Shown here: positions 1 to 11,022 of the stretch, in pieces
Layout of the letters: each line of letters begins with the position of its first letter
Position numbering within the stretch: the stretch's first letter is position 1
Notes under the pieces: generated by a model
Told to the model about the DNA's origin: nothing
Databases searched by the model: none
The model's input: the letters and a program-made list of their open reading frames with translations, nothing else
Program-made: the position numbers and the translations under genes
Assembly: GCF_028009165.1 (NCBI RefSeq)
Contig: NC_079241.1
Coordinates: forward strand, 3,162,001 to 3,226,000
Reading direction: 5' to 3'
DNA: 64,000 nt
Source of the DNA: Akanthomyces muscarius
Taxonomy: Eukaryota > Ascomycota > Sordariomycetes > Hypocreales > Cordycipitaceae

Positions 1-679
1 CTCATCAAGAACAAAAGCCTGCCGCAGGGTAGAAGGTCTTGTGCCGTACTTGCGCAAGGTTGTTGGACAATCTGCTTGCTGTTAAGATTCTGATGCAGAA
101 GCAGAGTTCGCCTTCGCAGCGGGGGTCGGGCACCACTGGGGACTACATTACAGAAGGCGCGACCGTCAGCGCTACCCCGCGAACAGCCACGATATTAATG
201 CATCCGTACTATACACAAGGATAATCATGCGCAACTTGAAAATGAACAAATAAAATTCGTATATTGGTCATTCTACCGAGTCTATTCATGCTCACAGGTC
301 ACCCGCGTTTCGTTGCTCGTCACAAGGCCCGCCGGCTCAAGCACTTTGGGCTTCCAGTGCCTTTGAACGACGCAGCATAGACAATCTATCCCATCGCAGA
401 TATGAAGATGCAGATTTTTTTTTTTCCTTTTTGCTTGCTTCTCATGTCTCTCGGGTCAAATTTCACCCACTCCCTGTTGAACTTTTTCGTTATATAAATG
501 ACATTTTGGTAAACCGAACATCAAGACGTGGCAGAAGTGCCATCCAGAGATTTTCCTTGAACACCTGGTCCGTTTCAGCGCTTCATACAGAAAAACAGCC
601 GTGCTTCCTCCAGCATTCATTAAACCATCATCAGCAGCTTATCAAAGGTGCCGCCAATGGGTTGAGCCAGGTGAAACAT
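1..679. other. spacer, 3' side of the Ssb gene
   Basis: No gene is supported here. The short open frames have no recognisable content. The right part is presumably the 3' UTR of the Ssb gene, whose stop codon is at 680-682. A T-rich run lies near 415-430. Confidence 0.5.
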
Positions 680-2576
680 TTATCGGGAGGTCATGGCCTT
701 GGTGACAAGACGCTTGAGGGTGAGCTCCTGCTTCTTGAGCTCGTCGGCAGAAGACTCGTTGAGCTCGAGAGCGGCCATGGCATCGCTCATGGCGGCCTCG
801 ATCTTCTCCTTCTGGCCACGCTTCATCTTGAGGGACAGAGTCTGGTCAGAGACAATCTCCTCAACACGGCCAATGTAGGACTCGAGCTGCTGCTTAGCCT
901 CGAAGCGCTTGCTGAAAGCCTCATCGTTGCTCTTGAAAGCCTCGGCGTCGTTGACCATCTTCTCAATCTCGGCGGTGGAGAGCTTGCCGACAGAGTTGCT
1001 GATGGTAATGTTGGCACTGCGGCCGGAGGTCTTCTCAGTGGCAGTGACCTTCAGGATACCGTTGACGTCGACCTCGAAGACACACTCAAGGACGGCCTCA
1101 CCAGCGCGCATGGGAGGGATGGGAGCCAAGGTGAATTCACCGAGAGAGGTGTTGTCCTCGCAGTTGACACGCTCGCCCTGGAAGACAGGGAACTGAACTG
1201 TCTGCTGGTTGTCGGCGACAGTAGTGAAAGTGCTGTAAAAAGATTGTTAGCGAACTGCATGGAAGTCGTGATTGTAGCCTTGAGAGTACTTGGGTGTGGG
1301 AAAAGTTTGTCGTGCCGTTTAGAGAAGTGGAGGGTCAAGAAAATGAATAAATCAGTGGAAACGAGTGGGACAAGATGAGGCGAGTCATTCTTGTTTTTCT
1401 TATTTTGCCTTATTGCCATTATTTTTCTTATCAAGAAGAATAAAGAAAAATAAGAGCGAGAAGAAAAAATAAGAATAGCAGGTTGTGATAGTGGTGATAG
1501 TGGAAGCAAAGTAGATTTTCGAAACAAGACCGTCGAAATAAATCAACCAGTGGCACGAACAAAGTCAAAGCAATTTCCGAGGTGCGTGGCCAACATCTTA
1601 CGAAACAAATGTTTCCAAATATAAAGGCATACACAAAGGTCGAGAGCAAAGACTGTGGAAAAGTGGATCATGGTTGGTGATGCCTTCACGCCACGCTTGA
1701 GGCCGAGAATTGCACCAACAACTCCAAAATAAATGCAGGGAAATCGCGAAAATGAAATTGAGACAGAAAATGGGGTTTATATACCGTTTCTTGATCGAGG
1801 GCACTGTGGTGCCGCGCGGAACTACGGGAGCAAAGATATTGCCCTCCATAGCGACACCGAGAGACAGGGGAACGACGTCGAGGAGCAGGAGATCAGCGGC
1901 GTCAGACTCAGCAGCCTTTCCAGTCAATAATCCTGCCTGGACCGCAGCGCCGTATGCGACAGCCTCATCGGGGTTGATGCTCTTCTCGAGCTTCTTGCCG
2001 CCGAAGAACTCAGAGAGGAGCTTCTGGATCTTGGGGATACGGGTGGAGCCACCGACCAGGACAATCTCGTCGACCTTGGACTTGTCGAGACCAGAGTCCT
2101 TGATGACCTGAGCGACGGGCTCAATGGTACCGGCGAAAGCCTTGGCGTTGAGCTCCTCGAAACGGGCACGGGTGATGGTGGTGGTGAAGTCGGCACCGTC
2201 GAAGAGAGAGTCAATCTCGATGGTAGCCTGAGCACCGGAAGAGAGGGTACGCTTGGCACGCTCGCAAGCAGTGCGGAGACGACGGAGAGCACGGGGGTCG
2301 TTGCTCAGGTCCTTCTTGGCCTTGCGCTGGAAGTCCTTCTTGCAGTGGTCAAGGAGGTTGGTGTCGAAGTCCTGGCCACCAAGATGGGTGTCACCGGCGG
2401 TAGCCTTGACGGTGAAGACACCGCCCTGGATGTTCAGAAGAGAGACATCGAAAGTACCACCACCGAGATCGTAGATGAGAACGTTGCGCTCCTTCTCAGA
2501 CTTGCCAGCACCGAGACCGTAGGCAATGGCAGCGGCGGTAGGCTCGTTGATGATACGGAGGACGTTGAGGCCAGAA

Positions 2577-2608
<32 letters not shown>

Positions 2609-3407
2609 GTTGTCGTTGAAGTAGGCGGGGACAGTGATGACAGCCTTCTCAACCTTCTTGCCAAGCTTGGTCTCGGCAATCTCCTTCATCTGTGGCGGGT
2701 GTTAGATGGTTGCTTACACGCAGGTCGAGGTTGTGAGGGAAACGTACCTTGAGGAGGACCATGGAGGAAATCTCCTGGGCAGAGAAGGACTTCTTCTCGC
2801 CGAGGTAGTCGACCTCAATCTTGGGGGTACCGGCATCGTCAAGGACCTTGAAGGGCCAAGACTCAATGTCCTTCTTAACGGTAGGGTCATCGAAGCGGCG
2901 ACCAATCAGACGCCTATGAGAGGAAAATATCAGCAATTTGCATGATGGTTGTGAGCCGAGGTGTAGAAAACTCACTTGGCATCGAAGACGGTGTTGCGGG
3001 GGTTCATGGCAGCATTGTTCTTAGCGGCCTCACCAATCAGACGCTCCTTGTCGGTGAAGGAGACGAAAGAAGGGGTGGTGAAGGAACCCTGCTCGTTGGC
3101 AATGATTTCGACATTGTTACCCTCGTAGATGGCAACGCAAGAGTAGGTGGTACCTGTGGGAGGGGGATAATAATTAGTACAAGAGTGCTGCGATTGACTA
3201 CTTGCTCATGCTCGGTCTCTGTATTTGCGGTTGAGGCGGCCGGCGAAAAAATTACACGCTGCCCGGGCGGCGCAGATTTTTTGCGCTTTGCAATTGGCGG
3301 CCACAACGCACAAAATTCGAGCAGCAGCAATATTGCAGGTCAGGGCACAAGAGAGTGTACATACCCAGATCGATACCAACGGCACCGTCGTAAACTTCGT
3401 CCGCCAT
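680..3407 (-). CDS. ssb1: ribosome-associated Hsp70 chaperone Ssb
   Basis: Exons on the minus strand: 3407-3365, 3153-2976, 2913-2748, 2689-1785 and 1232-680, giving 614 aa, the usual Ssb length. Ssb is the cytosolic Hsp70 that binds nascent chains on ribosomes together with the RAC complex. The N-terminal ATPase signature IDLGTTYSC spans the first intron. The second ([10 protein letters not shown]) and third ([11 protein letters not shown]) Hsp70 signatures follow. The substrate domain contains [14 protein letters not shown] and the chain ends in TKAMTSR. The lack of the EEVD tail of Ssa-type Hsp70s, and the start [11 protein letters not shown], assign it to Ssb rather than Ssa. The last intron (1233-1784) is 552 nt, far longer than any other here. 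All splice sites are GT-AG and keep frame. Confidence 0.95.
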
Positions 3408-3880
3408 TTTGGATAATGTGTATGATATGCCCGTCTTTGAAGTCGTGAGAGGGATGGAGGATGCAAGAAGAAGAGGAGCCCAGAGAAGAGAGACGTGGGG
3501 TTACGGTGAAAGAAATTCGGCAACGCACCACCAAAATTTTCGTGCAGGGCCCCGACAATAATTTTCGGGGCTCTTTTTTTTTTCTCTTCTCGCCTTTGCC
3601 GTTCGGCGGCGGGCGGACGAGAGAAGAGTGGGACTCCAAAGATAGTTGGCCAGCAACAGAGACTGCGCTAGGCAATATTAGGAATAGCGTGCTCGCCTGA
3701 ATTTTCTGCCCGCGCACATGTATCTTATCGATTAGAATGTCTGCGCTTATTCGCGCATTTCTGTGTCTTGTGGGCACACTTTTTTCACGATGCTGGATGT
3801 GGCGGCAACTGTGGCGTGGCTCCATGCCAGGATTTCTGCGTATTTTGCTGTTGCTACTCACCTATTCTACTTGAGTCGTT
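3408..3880. promoter_or_regulatory. Ssb upstream region
   Basis: This is the presumed promoter and 5' UTR of the Ssb gene. It holds a 7-bp inverted repeat (GCCCCGA at 3549-3555 paired with TCGGGGC at 3565-3571) followed by a T/C-rich stretch. I see no clear array of nGAAn heat-shock elements. No gene is supported. Confidence 0.35.
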
Positions 3881-4150
3881 TTACATGTCCTTGCCTGTCT
3901 TGAGACCAAATTTCTTAGCATCATCTGCTCAACTCACTGGCGCTGGAATTGACCCTTTCATATGTCTCGATACCAAGTGCCTTGGTCACAGCAATCATGG
4001 CTTGCGATGGACTTGAATTCAACCCCTCCGAGTGCCTGGGGGGTTTTTTTTTTGCCTTAGCTATTCTGCTGATACTTCCATCGAGTTCAGATGCCTTGCT
4101 TGCCTTCCAGCCCAGCGCATTGGTCTCACGAGCTATCGTCCCACCGATGG
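3881..4150 (-). repeat. degenerate tandem copies of the epimerase 3' end
   Basis: Reading the minus strand, three stretches downstream of the epimerase stop resemble its last ~70 bp. They lie at about 4150-4091, 4019-3960 and 3948-3881. The true terminus encodes DEAKALGLKTSKA-stop. The copies read, in one frame each, roughly ETNALGWKASKA, VTKALGIETYE and DDAKKFGLKTGKDM-stop. The first copy starts 72 bp from the real terminus. Copy 3 keeps its own stop (3883-3881) and is preceded by AGCAG, which could act as a splice acceptor. Similarity was judged by eye. A homopolymer (10 T) lies near 4045-4054. Confidence 0.6.
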
Positions 4151-4162
4151 TCGCGAGATTCC

Positions 4163-5384
4163 CTATGCCTTGCTTGTCTTTAGACCCAGCGCCTTGGCCT
4201 CATCAGCAACCGTCTCTGCAATGGTAGACTTGAGACCATCCACCTTTGGCTTCCATCCTAGGTACTTTTCAGCACGCTGCGGGATTCCCTTGGAATTCCT
4301 GGCAAAGCTCGCCGCAGCCGGTCCCGCGACGCGCTCGGCCTCGTTCAGTGTAACAGTCTTAGTCTTCGTCCCAGGCTTGTATCCCTGCTTGTCGGCCTCG
4401 TCCGCAATCCACTGCGACACCTCTGACCAGCGGTGTACCCCGTTGGACGCGAGAAAGTAGCCGTGCAGGCCAAAGATTTCCGGGTTCTTGCTCTTGCTCG
4501 GGTTTTGGGTGGCATCCAGCACCTTGACAAACAAGTCGGCCAGGTCGTCAATATGCACATTGTCCCACTCCGTCTCGCCCTTGCCAATGACGGGCGCATA
4601 GCCTGCCTTGAGGGTAGCCTTGGCAAGCTCGGGTACCTGGATGCTTCGCCTGTTGACTGGTCCCGATCCCTCGCCGTAGATTGTGGGTGGGCAGAGGATG
4701 GCAACCTTGACAGCGTCCGAGATGGTTTCCTGAACCAGAATGTCGACATTCCGATGATGGGCATAGTCGGGCAGAGTCACCAGACGCTTGATATCGTCGA
4801 TGTCGTGGTAAGTCTGTTCTGGCAGCGGCGGCTCGCCCTCGCGGTCGTGCTTCTGGTCATACCAGGTCAGAATCGAGGTGCCGCAGAGGTGAATCCAGTA
4901 GCCAGGCTTTTCCGGAGTGTGGCCTTTTTCCAGACCCATGGCAATGGCCGTGGCCCCGGGAACATTGTCCGAAGAGTCGGCCGTGTCTGCGACTTGTCAG
5001 TTCCAAACTCCTTCTCCGAGGCGCAACGTACGAATCACAACATCGGTTTTGGCAACCGCATCCATCAAAGTCTCAGAGTCCTCCAGCGCGCCATAGACAA
5101 AGTCGAGCTTGGGGTATTTGGCCTTGATTGGCTTGGCTCGTTCTTCGCTTCGCACAAAAACGGTGTACTCGTAGTCGGGGTGAGCTCTGTAAACATAGTC
5201 GAGTACAGTGCCACCAATGTAGCCTATTAGGCGCCGACGTTAGAATATTCTGCCACAAGTTTGACATTTTGGAGCTGTAGCCCCGCCATACCTGTTGCGC
5301 CGGTTCTAGAAGCTTTGGTCAGCTGGTCGAAGGCAGACACGGCAAGCGGCAGAGTCTTTCTTACAAAAAGACCTTGACAGTCAT
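4163..5384 (-). CDS. NAD(P)-dependent epimerase/dehydratase (extended SDR)
   Basis: Exons: 5384-5365, 5305-5292, 5223-5032 and 4986-4163; 349 aa. The Rossmann nucleotide-binding motif TGATGYIGG (residues about 8-16) is assembled across the first three exons, and exon 2 is only 14 nt. The rest (HTADSSDN, LCPPTIYGEG, DNVHIDDLADL) matches the fungal NAD-dependent epimerase/dehydratase family that resembles nucleoside-diphosphate-sugar epimerases. I do not see a convincing YxxxK catalytic pair at the expected place, so the reaction is not predictable. The 3' end is followed by diverged tandem copies of its own terminus. Upstream, it is divergent from the small gene at 5951. Confidence 0.85.
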
Positions 5385-5950
5385 GATAGCTGCAGTCAAT
5401 GAAGTTGTCTCTTGTATGGACAGATAATCAAAGTCTGGAAAGTAATTCTTCAGATGAGGCGATTCAAACAAGACTTACAAATCAAAATCGTCATGGTGAA
5501 GTGGGGGCCTTGAGCTCCTCAACAGCTGGGCAATTAGCTTTACGCTACAAGACGGGACGACCAACCAGAGAAGACAAGGCCGGCCACGATCCGATTAATC
5601 ACACCACTAATTCATGGCCACATTTGATTGAACCAACTTTAGCTTCGAATGCGCTTTGAGGGGGCTGTTTGAATTGCCATTGTCGTTCAGCGTATCTGTA
5701 CCCTCATAGTGTCGAGATTAGTTCCCTGGAAAGCGATAACGTCGCTGTCCCATTCACTGGGTCAAGAGTAACTATCCTGTCTACAGCTCCGATACCCCGC
5801 ACCTTCTCGGAATTCATAAATGCTTCCCTGCCTCTCACTGCCGCTTGGACTTTTCTCAACTCTCAACTCTCAATTCTCAACTCTCAATATTTTGCAAGTT
5901 GTTTGCGCATAGTCAACCCAATTCGCGTTGTTCCACCCCGCGAAATCATC
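5385..5950. promoter_or_regulatory. divergent spacer between epimerase and 76-aa gene
   Basis: This spacer carries both promoters. Just before the downstream gene there is a short imperfect tandem repeat of CTCAACT/CTCAATT units (about 5854-5888), likely in its 5' UTR. Nothing else is recognisable. Confidence 0.4.
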
Positions 5951-6299
5951 ATGCCTGACAGCTACACTCACAAGAGCTCCGGCACTAACAGCCAGGTATG
6001 GCAGCTCGGCGTCTTATCGCCCAGCGGACCATGACGACTGAGCTTTCGTGATCTTCTAGGGCAACCACTACTGCGCTCGCGATTACGGCTCGAGCGCCGC
6101 CAACGACAACTCGTACCATTATTCCAACACGTAAGAACCGCTCCGGCCAGCTGCACCAGGTCCAGCACTACGCACCCGCAACAGTAATGGCTCCTACTAC
6201 TACTCCAATCATAATGGCAGCACGTACCACAACGACGGCCAGGGCAACGCCACTTATACCAGCCCTTCTGGATCAACCTCTAATTCCAGCAAGAAGTAA
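5951..6299 (+). CDS. small conserved Tyr/Asn/Ser-rich protein
   Basis: Exons 5951-5995, 6060-6130 and 6185-6299 give 76 aa. The start codon context is ATCATCATG and all introns are GT-AG. The product is hydrophilic and full of Tyr, Asn, Ser and Gly, with repeated YHYSN / YYYSN / TYHNDG blocks around residues 34-62 and a basic SSKK end. There is no signal peptide, membrane segment or Cys pattern. From memory, proteins of this type occur widely as uncharacterised small proteins in filamentous ascomycetes. The function is unknown. It is too short in each exon to appear as a long open frame, but the three-exon model is in frame throughout. Confidence 0.75.
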
Positions 6300-6472
6300 A
6301 GGGTCCCTCTGAAATAACTCATCCGACGTGATCACACTCCTGTGGCCGTGGCTTGTGTAGGGCACTGTATTTTGGCACGAGAGAGCGTGAACGATAAGTC
6401 GCGTAGAGTGATGGGCATTTTATGCTACTATTAATGCAGTTCAATGATAATCATTCAGTCTCAAATCATCCC

Positions 6473-6965
6473 TTATTCAATATACTTGAGCTCAACGTAT
6501 TTGTCGCTGATTTTGTTGCCGACAGTCACGTTGGCCCCATACACCTTAGTAGCGATGCCTCCAGTAACACCATAGGCGCCAAAGATGGCAGCACGCAAGC
6601 CAAACGTGCCCTTGCTACCCCATGCCCAGTCCGGAATAGTGATGTTTCTTGTAAAAGGTGCAGCAGGCATGGTACCGTCTGGACGCATCAAAGTCAGCAA
6701 GACAAGTTGGCAATGAGGCAGGTAGCTTACCCTGGAGGTAGATGGACGACACGGGTGTGCCAATAATGATGTTCGGATCATGGGGGCTTGTGCCTAGGCC
6801 AAACGTAATGCTAGTTTCGTAGGTGCTAGACTGGTCAATGTTGTTGACGAGCTTCACAGGGATCGCCTTGCCGACGGTAATCGTCTGAGGAACCTGAATG
6901 GAATAAACAGAGGCAATGGCGCCCGAAGCCAGAGCAGAGGCAGCGACAGCAACAGAAAACTTCAT
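6473..6965 (-). CDS. secreted Nis1-like protein
   Basis: Exons 6965-6731 and 6678-6473; 146 aa. I chose the ATG at 6965 because it directly starts a signal peptide (residues 1-18, MKFSVAVAASALASGAIAS); an upstream in-frame ATG would bury it. The mature part is a small beta-rich domain with the pattern VPQTITVGKAIPVKL, FGLG, GTPVSSIYLQG and ITIPDWAWG, ending YVELKYIE. This resembles the Nis1 family of fungal secreted proteins, some of which act as effectors on plant immune kinases; no such activity can be inferred here. It lacks cysteines. A TATAAAA box lies about 100 bp upstream (7069-7063). Family assignment is by eye. Confidence 0.7.
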
Positions 6966-7557
6966 TTCGACAAGATTTGCTTGACTGTAAGAAGAAAAAT
7001 ATTTCAACTTGATGTGGAATTCGAAAAGAGGAAAAAAGCCTCTGTCACAGGGCTACGTATCTTTTTATATCCGAAGCATTTCGCCCGGGTGGATCGTGTC
7101 TGTGGGTGTCTGCGCCAGAACTAGGCGAATGTGCATATTCCTGCGGCCCTCTTCGAATGCAGTAAAGCTGCAGCTGAATTATTAGAGACCAATCAACTTG
7201 AATAATGCTCAATTAGCCTGATTTATGTCCCCGTGTCAACACCCTACCGGGCAGGTCCCTTCGTAAAACATGGGTCTCGCATCGGCAATCTCCTGGATGG
7301 GCAATGCCGGCAATCGGACATTGGCCTTGATGGTTCAGCCTCAGCCGGACAGAAATAGTACGACCAAAATAAGTCTCCGACACCTCAGGGGAAAAAGGTT
7401 GATACAAAGTGTCAATTTTACGCTACATAAATCCTGCTGAACAGTTAGTTGACAACAAGTCGCCCAAGTCGCCTAAGTCGCCTCCCGTAGCCTCGTGGCA
7501 GATGCTATACAACATTCTACAAATTTGGTCAACCAAATAAAAATCCCGACGTTCCCT
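6966..7557. other. spacer upstream of the Nis1-like gene
   Basis: It holds the TATAAAA promoter element of the Nis1-like gene (7069-7063 on the minus strand) and the 3' flank of the next gene. A short AAGTCGCC-type direct repeat occurs at about 7466-7483. No gene is supported. Confidence 0.4.
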
Positions 7558-9689
7558 TTACAGCCCGACGGAAAAGTAAACCGATAGAATAACGACCAGG
7601 CAAATGTACGCCACGAGATCGGCAAAAAGTAACCGCCTCAGAATTGTTCTCTGACGGACGGTAAAGTGCGCCACTTCGCCGTGCGTGTACCAGGTAATGG
7701 TAGAGTTGAACGCGCCACAAATGGCGAGAATGCCAGCAACAGGAAATACAACACTCAGTAGAGCGACCGATATGAAGACAGACGCCAGACGTTTCTCGCA
7801 ATCTCGAACATATCGTCTTCGATGTAAAATATCGGCCCGTGCAGACGCCATGAGGCGGGTCTCGGATGCGGTCAAGAGGGATTGTTCGAGCCGCAAAGAA
7901 CCGTCCATAGCCCTACGCTCTCTGGTAGATGCTGAGAATCCACGAAGCCGGAGGAGTCTGGGGGCAACCTGCCGGAACTCTTCGTCGGCCGATAGCCAGT
8001 ACGATGAACGGGGGTCGGGGGTCTTGAGAACCTGAGACCGCCGTTCGCCACCGAGGAGCAACAACGAAGAAACACGCTCGTTTGATTCGTTCGACAGACC
8101 TGAAAGTCATTAGCTTCTTCGACAGCCCATATTATGAGTGATTGCCTACCGTGACTGCGCGGAGAGTCCCAGCGGGAGCAGCCAGGACCCGACTTGTCGA
8201 AATGGTCACGGCTGCTGCCGATCCGGCTATGTGAAAAGAACACAGAGCGTGGTGTGCGAGGACTGTTGGTGGATGAAATGGTGCTTCGCGTCTCGGAACA
8301 TGCTCTTGTCACAAACGAACTTCCTGGGCCAGTGTGGTCTTCTTCGCCGCGCTCGATGCGGCCCTTTTGCAGTTTGGCGGCCTCTGGTAGGCTGATGAGC
8401 GGAAAAGGGAGACGCGGGATGCCGACAATGCCATTAACCCCCTCTGTGGGGGGAACCTCCGCAAACAAAACCTTCTGAGGGTCTCTCGAAGACTCAAAGC
8501 CCTGCCAGTGGTTGCCGCTGCCAAAGTACTCGGAAGACGCCGTCGAGTTTAAGCTGTTGAAGCTCCCGTTGAATTGCTTCATCTCGAATGCTTGGGCACC
8601 ACGCTCTGGCGATGCAGTAATGCCATCGAGCGAGCTGGAAACACGACCAACTGCCGCTTGCAAGCGAGTTCTTGTCGACGTACGAGTGCTAGGTCCTCGG
8701 GCAGTGCCATACCCAGGCGCAGCTGTAAACGACACCGGTGGATGATTGCTTGTCCCGCAATAGTCGTAACTGACAGTGTCGGACACGTCTGCGACACTGC
8801 TGCCATGTTCCACGTGTGCTTGAAACTGTGACATCTTTTGGCGGGAGAAGAGATGATCACTTGTAACCGTTTCCCAGTCACTGTCGTGAGCGTTTGGAAG
8901 GCCGTCCCGGAAACGCAGTATCGGCCCGCTAGGAGAAGGCTGGGCTGTGGAAGAGGTGTGATGCGGAGATGGTGTGGTCGATTGAACAGGTATTTTGACA
9001 AAGTTGTCGACTTTCTAAGCCGATGCAACCGCGTCTGCATTGTAAAATGACCGCATTTGATGTTTCTGGATATCTCGAAGCTGGCCAATAGACGTGCCAG
9101 TGACATTGACTCTTCGTTGCGACGACGGGGCATTCTCAAGCGTCCGAAGAGCACGACTAACATCTCGCTCGGCGGACGAGCTGAGAAAAAGCGAGATACA
9201 AGTACTGGTTTCGGACTTAAAGGCACCAACCGTGGATGTCTTTGAATAGGATGCTGTCAAGTTTCCGTGCAAATCTCTGTCCAGCAATGTCGTGGCGGGC
9301 CGTGCATACTCTAGATATTGGTGCACTGGTGAAAAGTTCTCGTGGCGCGTCTGAGAGACATCGAAGCTGCTCCGACTCATGTCGCTGTAGATGCTAGATC
9401 TTGAGACAAAGGAGTTTTCCCGAGTCGTCGTTGGCTGCATCAAGCGTAGCTCTCGTAACAGCCCAGATGACCCAGAACTCTGCATTGTGTTTCGTCTCTG
9501 TGAGATTGAAGGCAATCTGTGATCTTGGCTCAAGTCTCTCGTCGGGGAGAGAACAACATTAATCGTTTTCGGCTTTTGAAAACGAGACTGTAACTGTGTA
9601 GACGAGGCTGTTGGGTTAGCCGAGGAAGGATAAATGGTGTTATAGTCGACTTCAGTCTCCCAGTCGGAGCTGGAGCCCAGGGTATTCAT
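7558..9689 (-). CDS. conserved membrane protein with two C-terminal helices
   Basis: Proposed exons: 9689-9162, 9014-8150 and 8099-7558; about 644 aa. The second intron (8149-8100, 50 nt) is solid, with GTAGGC donor, GCTAATGAC branch site and CAG acceptor. The first intron is less certain: the frame is closed by a TAG at about 9017-9015, and a GTTAGT donor with CTTAG acceptor removes it in phase. The N-terminal ~450 residues are Ser/Thr-rich and probably disordered. Two hydrophobic segments lie near the C-terminus (SVFISVALLSVVFPVAGIL and LVAYICLVVILSVYF), ending SVGL. It looks like a fungal membrane protein with a long cytosolic tail. No known domain is recognised. Confidence 0.65.
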
Positions 9690-11022
9690 ACTTAACCAAC
9701 CAAAGGCCGTGTGTCACCTCCACAAGCGGTCAGACCAGGCAGGTGTCAATGTCGGACAGAAATTTGCACTTCCTCACACGGCGGATTCGCGTATCAAGTG
9801 GCAAATTGAGGCTAGTGGTGGTCTGAAGTCTTGAGCAAAGTTCCCTTGGTTGTACAAAGGACGAAGGTTGTAATTGATTGTACCTCGGACGAGGTGCCAC
9901 CGTGCTGGAGTAGTTGTTTCAGCAGATGCTGTTGAGGTCTAGATGATGGTAGTGAGACGCGAGACGCGACCCAAAAACAAACACGAAAAGCGTGTAGTTT
10001 CATTGAAAAGCTGGCGGCCGGCAAAGCTGCATCACTGTGGAGGTATCAATCCGAGCCAAGCTCAAGATAAGCGAGGTCCAACGGGGCTGGCAGCTGGCAA
10101 CATGACACAACGAACGCGACGGCAGCTTGCAAACCGACACTGTGTCGTAAATCTGCCCAGGTCAACGTGCGAAAATCTAGACAAAAGTGATACGAAAGGA
10201 TAGATGAAAATGATTACGAGACTAACCGCTTTTACAGTATTGACAAATAATTCGGCAGAGACGACGAGATCGCCAATTGGGCCGCCCGCCCGCCTCTGTG
10301 CAACGCCGACTCGCTTCCCGCTTCCCCTTTCACGAGTCGTCACAAGTCGTTTGAACGGTTGAAACATTCGAAACCGCCAGCGCTCTTTTAGGCAAAGATT
10401 TGCATATCGCGATGCGACAAGATAGAACGAGCATGTCTTGCATGTATACCCAGCTATGCACACCATGCTAGGGATCAGGCAAGGCCGCATGGCCCGGCTG
10501 CAACGAGACCCTGGTGGCGTCAACTTGGGCGGGCATGCCACTTACCCCTTGCCTGACAGGCTTCAAGTACATTGCACGGACAGCCTGAGGTCGGTCGATG
10601 ATGCCTGGCCCAATTCCCCGTCGTCACACTGGCTTGGTGCCCGCCTGCGTCCGCTTCTGCCAGCCCAAGAGCGACTCTGGCATAGCGAGACGGTCTCGGC
10701 CCGGAACTCTTACCTGCCATTGAGTTTGGACAGCCATGCAGGCTGTCAAAGGGCTGGGCAGCGGCACGGGCGGCATGGCCGAAGAGAAAAAAAGCCCATC
10801 TGGTTTGCCCAGCCCGTCAGCCCGTCAGCCCGTTACAGGTAAAGTGCTGTGGTTAGCCAGAACCTACTGCGGGGCTCCAGCTTGGTGCAGCCTCCACCAG
10901 GCAAGAGCAGCAGCCGCAGGCTCCCTCGGGCACTTTTCCTCTTGATTTGCGTTTTCGCAGATCGCAAGCTACAATCAGGCCAAATTCGACTCTCTGTACG
11001 CTGGTAGCGGACAACATGCGCC
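9690..11022. promoter_or_regulatory. divergent intergenic region
   Basis: This 1.3-kb spacer lies between the divergently transcribed membrane protein and F-box genes. It contains scattered short frames with no recognisable content and a CCCGTCAG direct repeat at about 10816-10835. No RNA gene was seen. Confidence 0.4.

Noticed and set aside
431..1378. 315-aa plus-strand open frame overlapping Ssb exon 5
   Set aside because: It is the antisense of conserved Hsp70 coding sequence and its intron; the minus-strand protein is unambiguous.
3549..3571. 7-bp inverted repeat near the Ssb promoter as a terminator or element
   Set aside because: Short stem with a 9-nt loop, not stronger than chance expectation; recorded only in the promoter entry.
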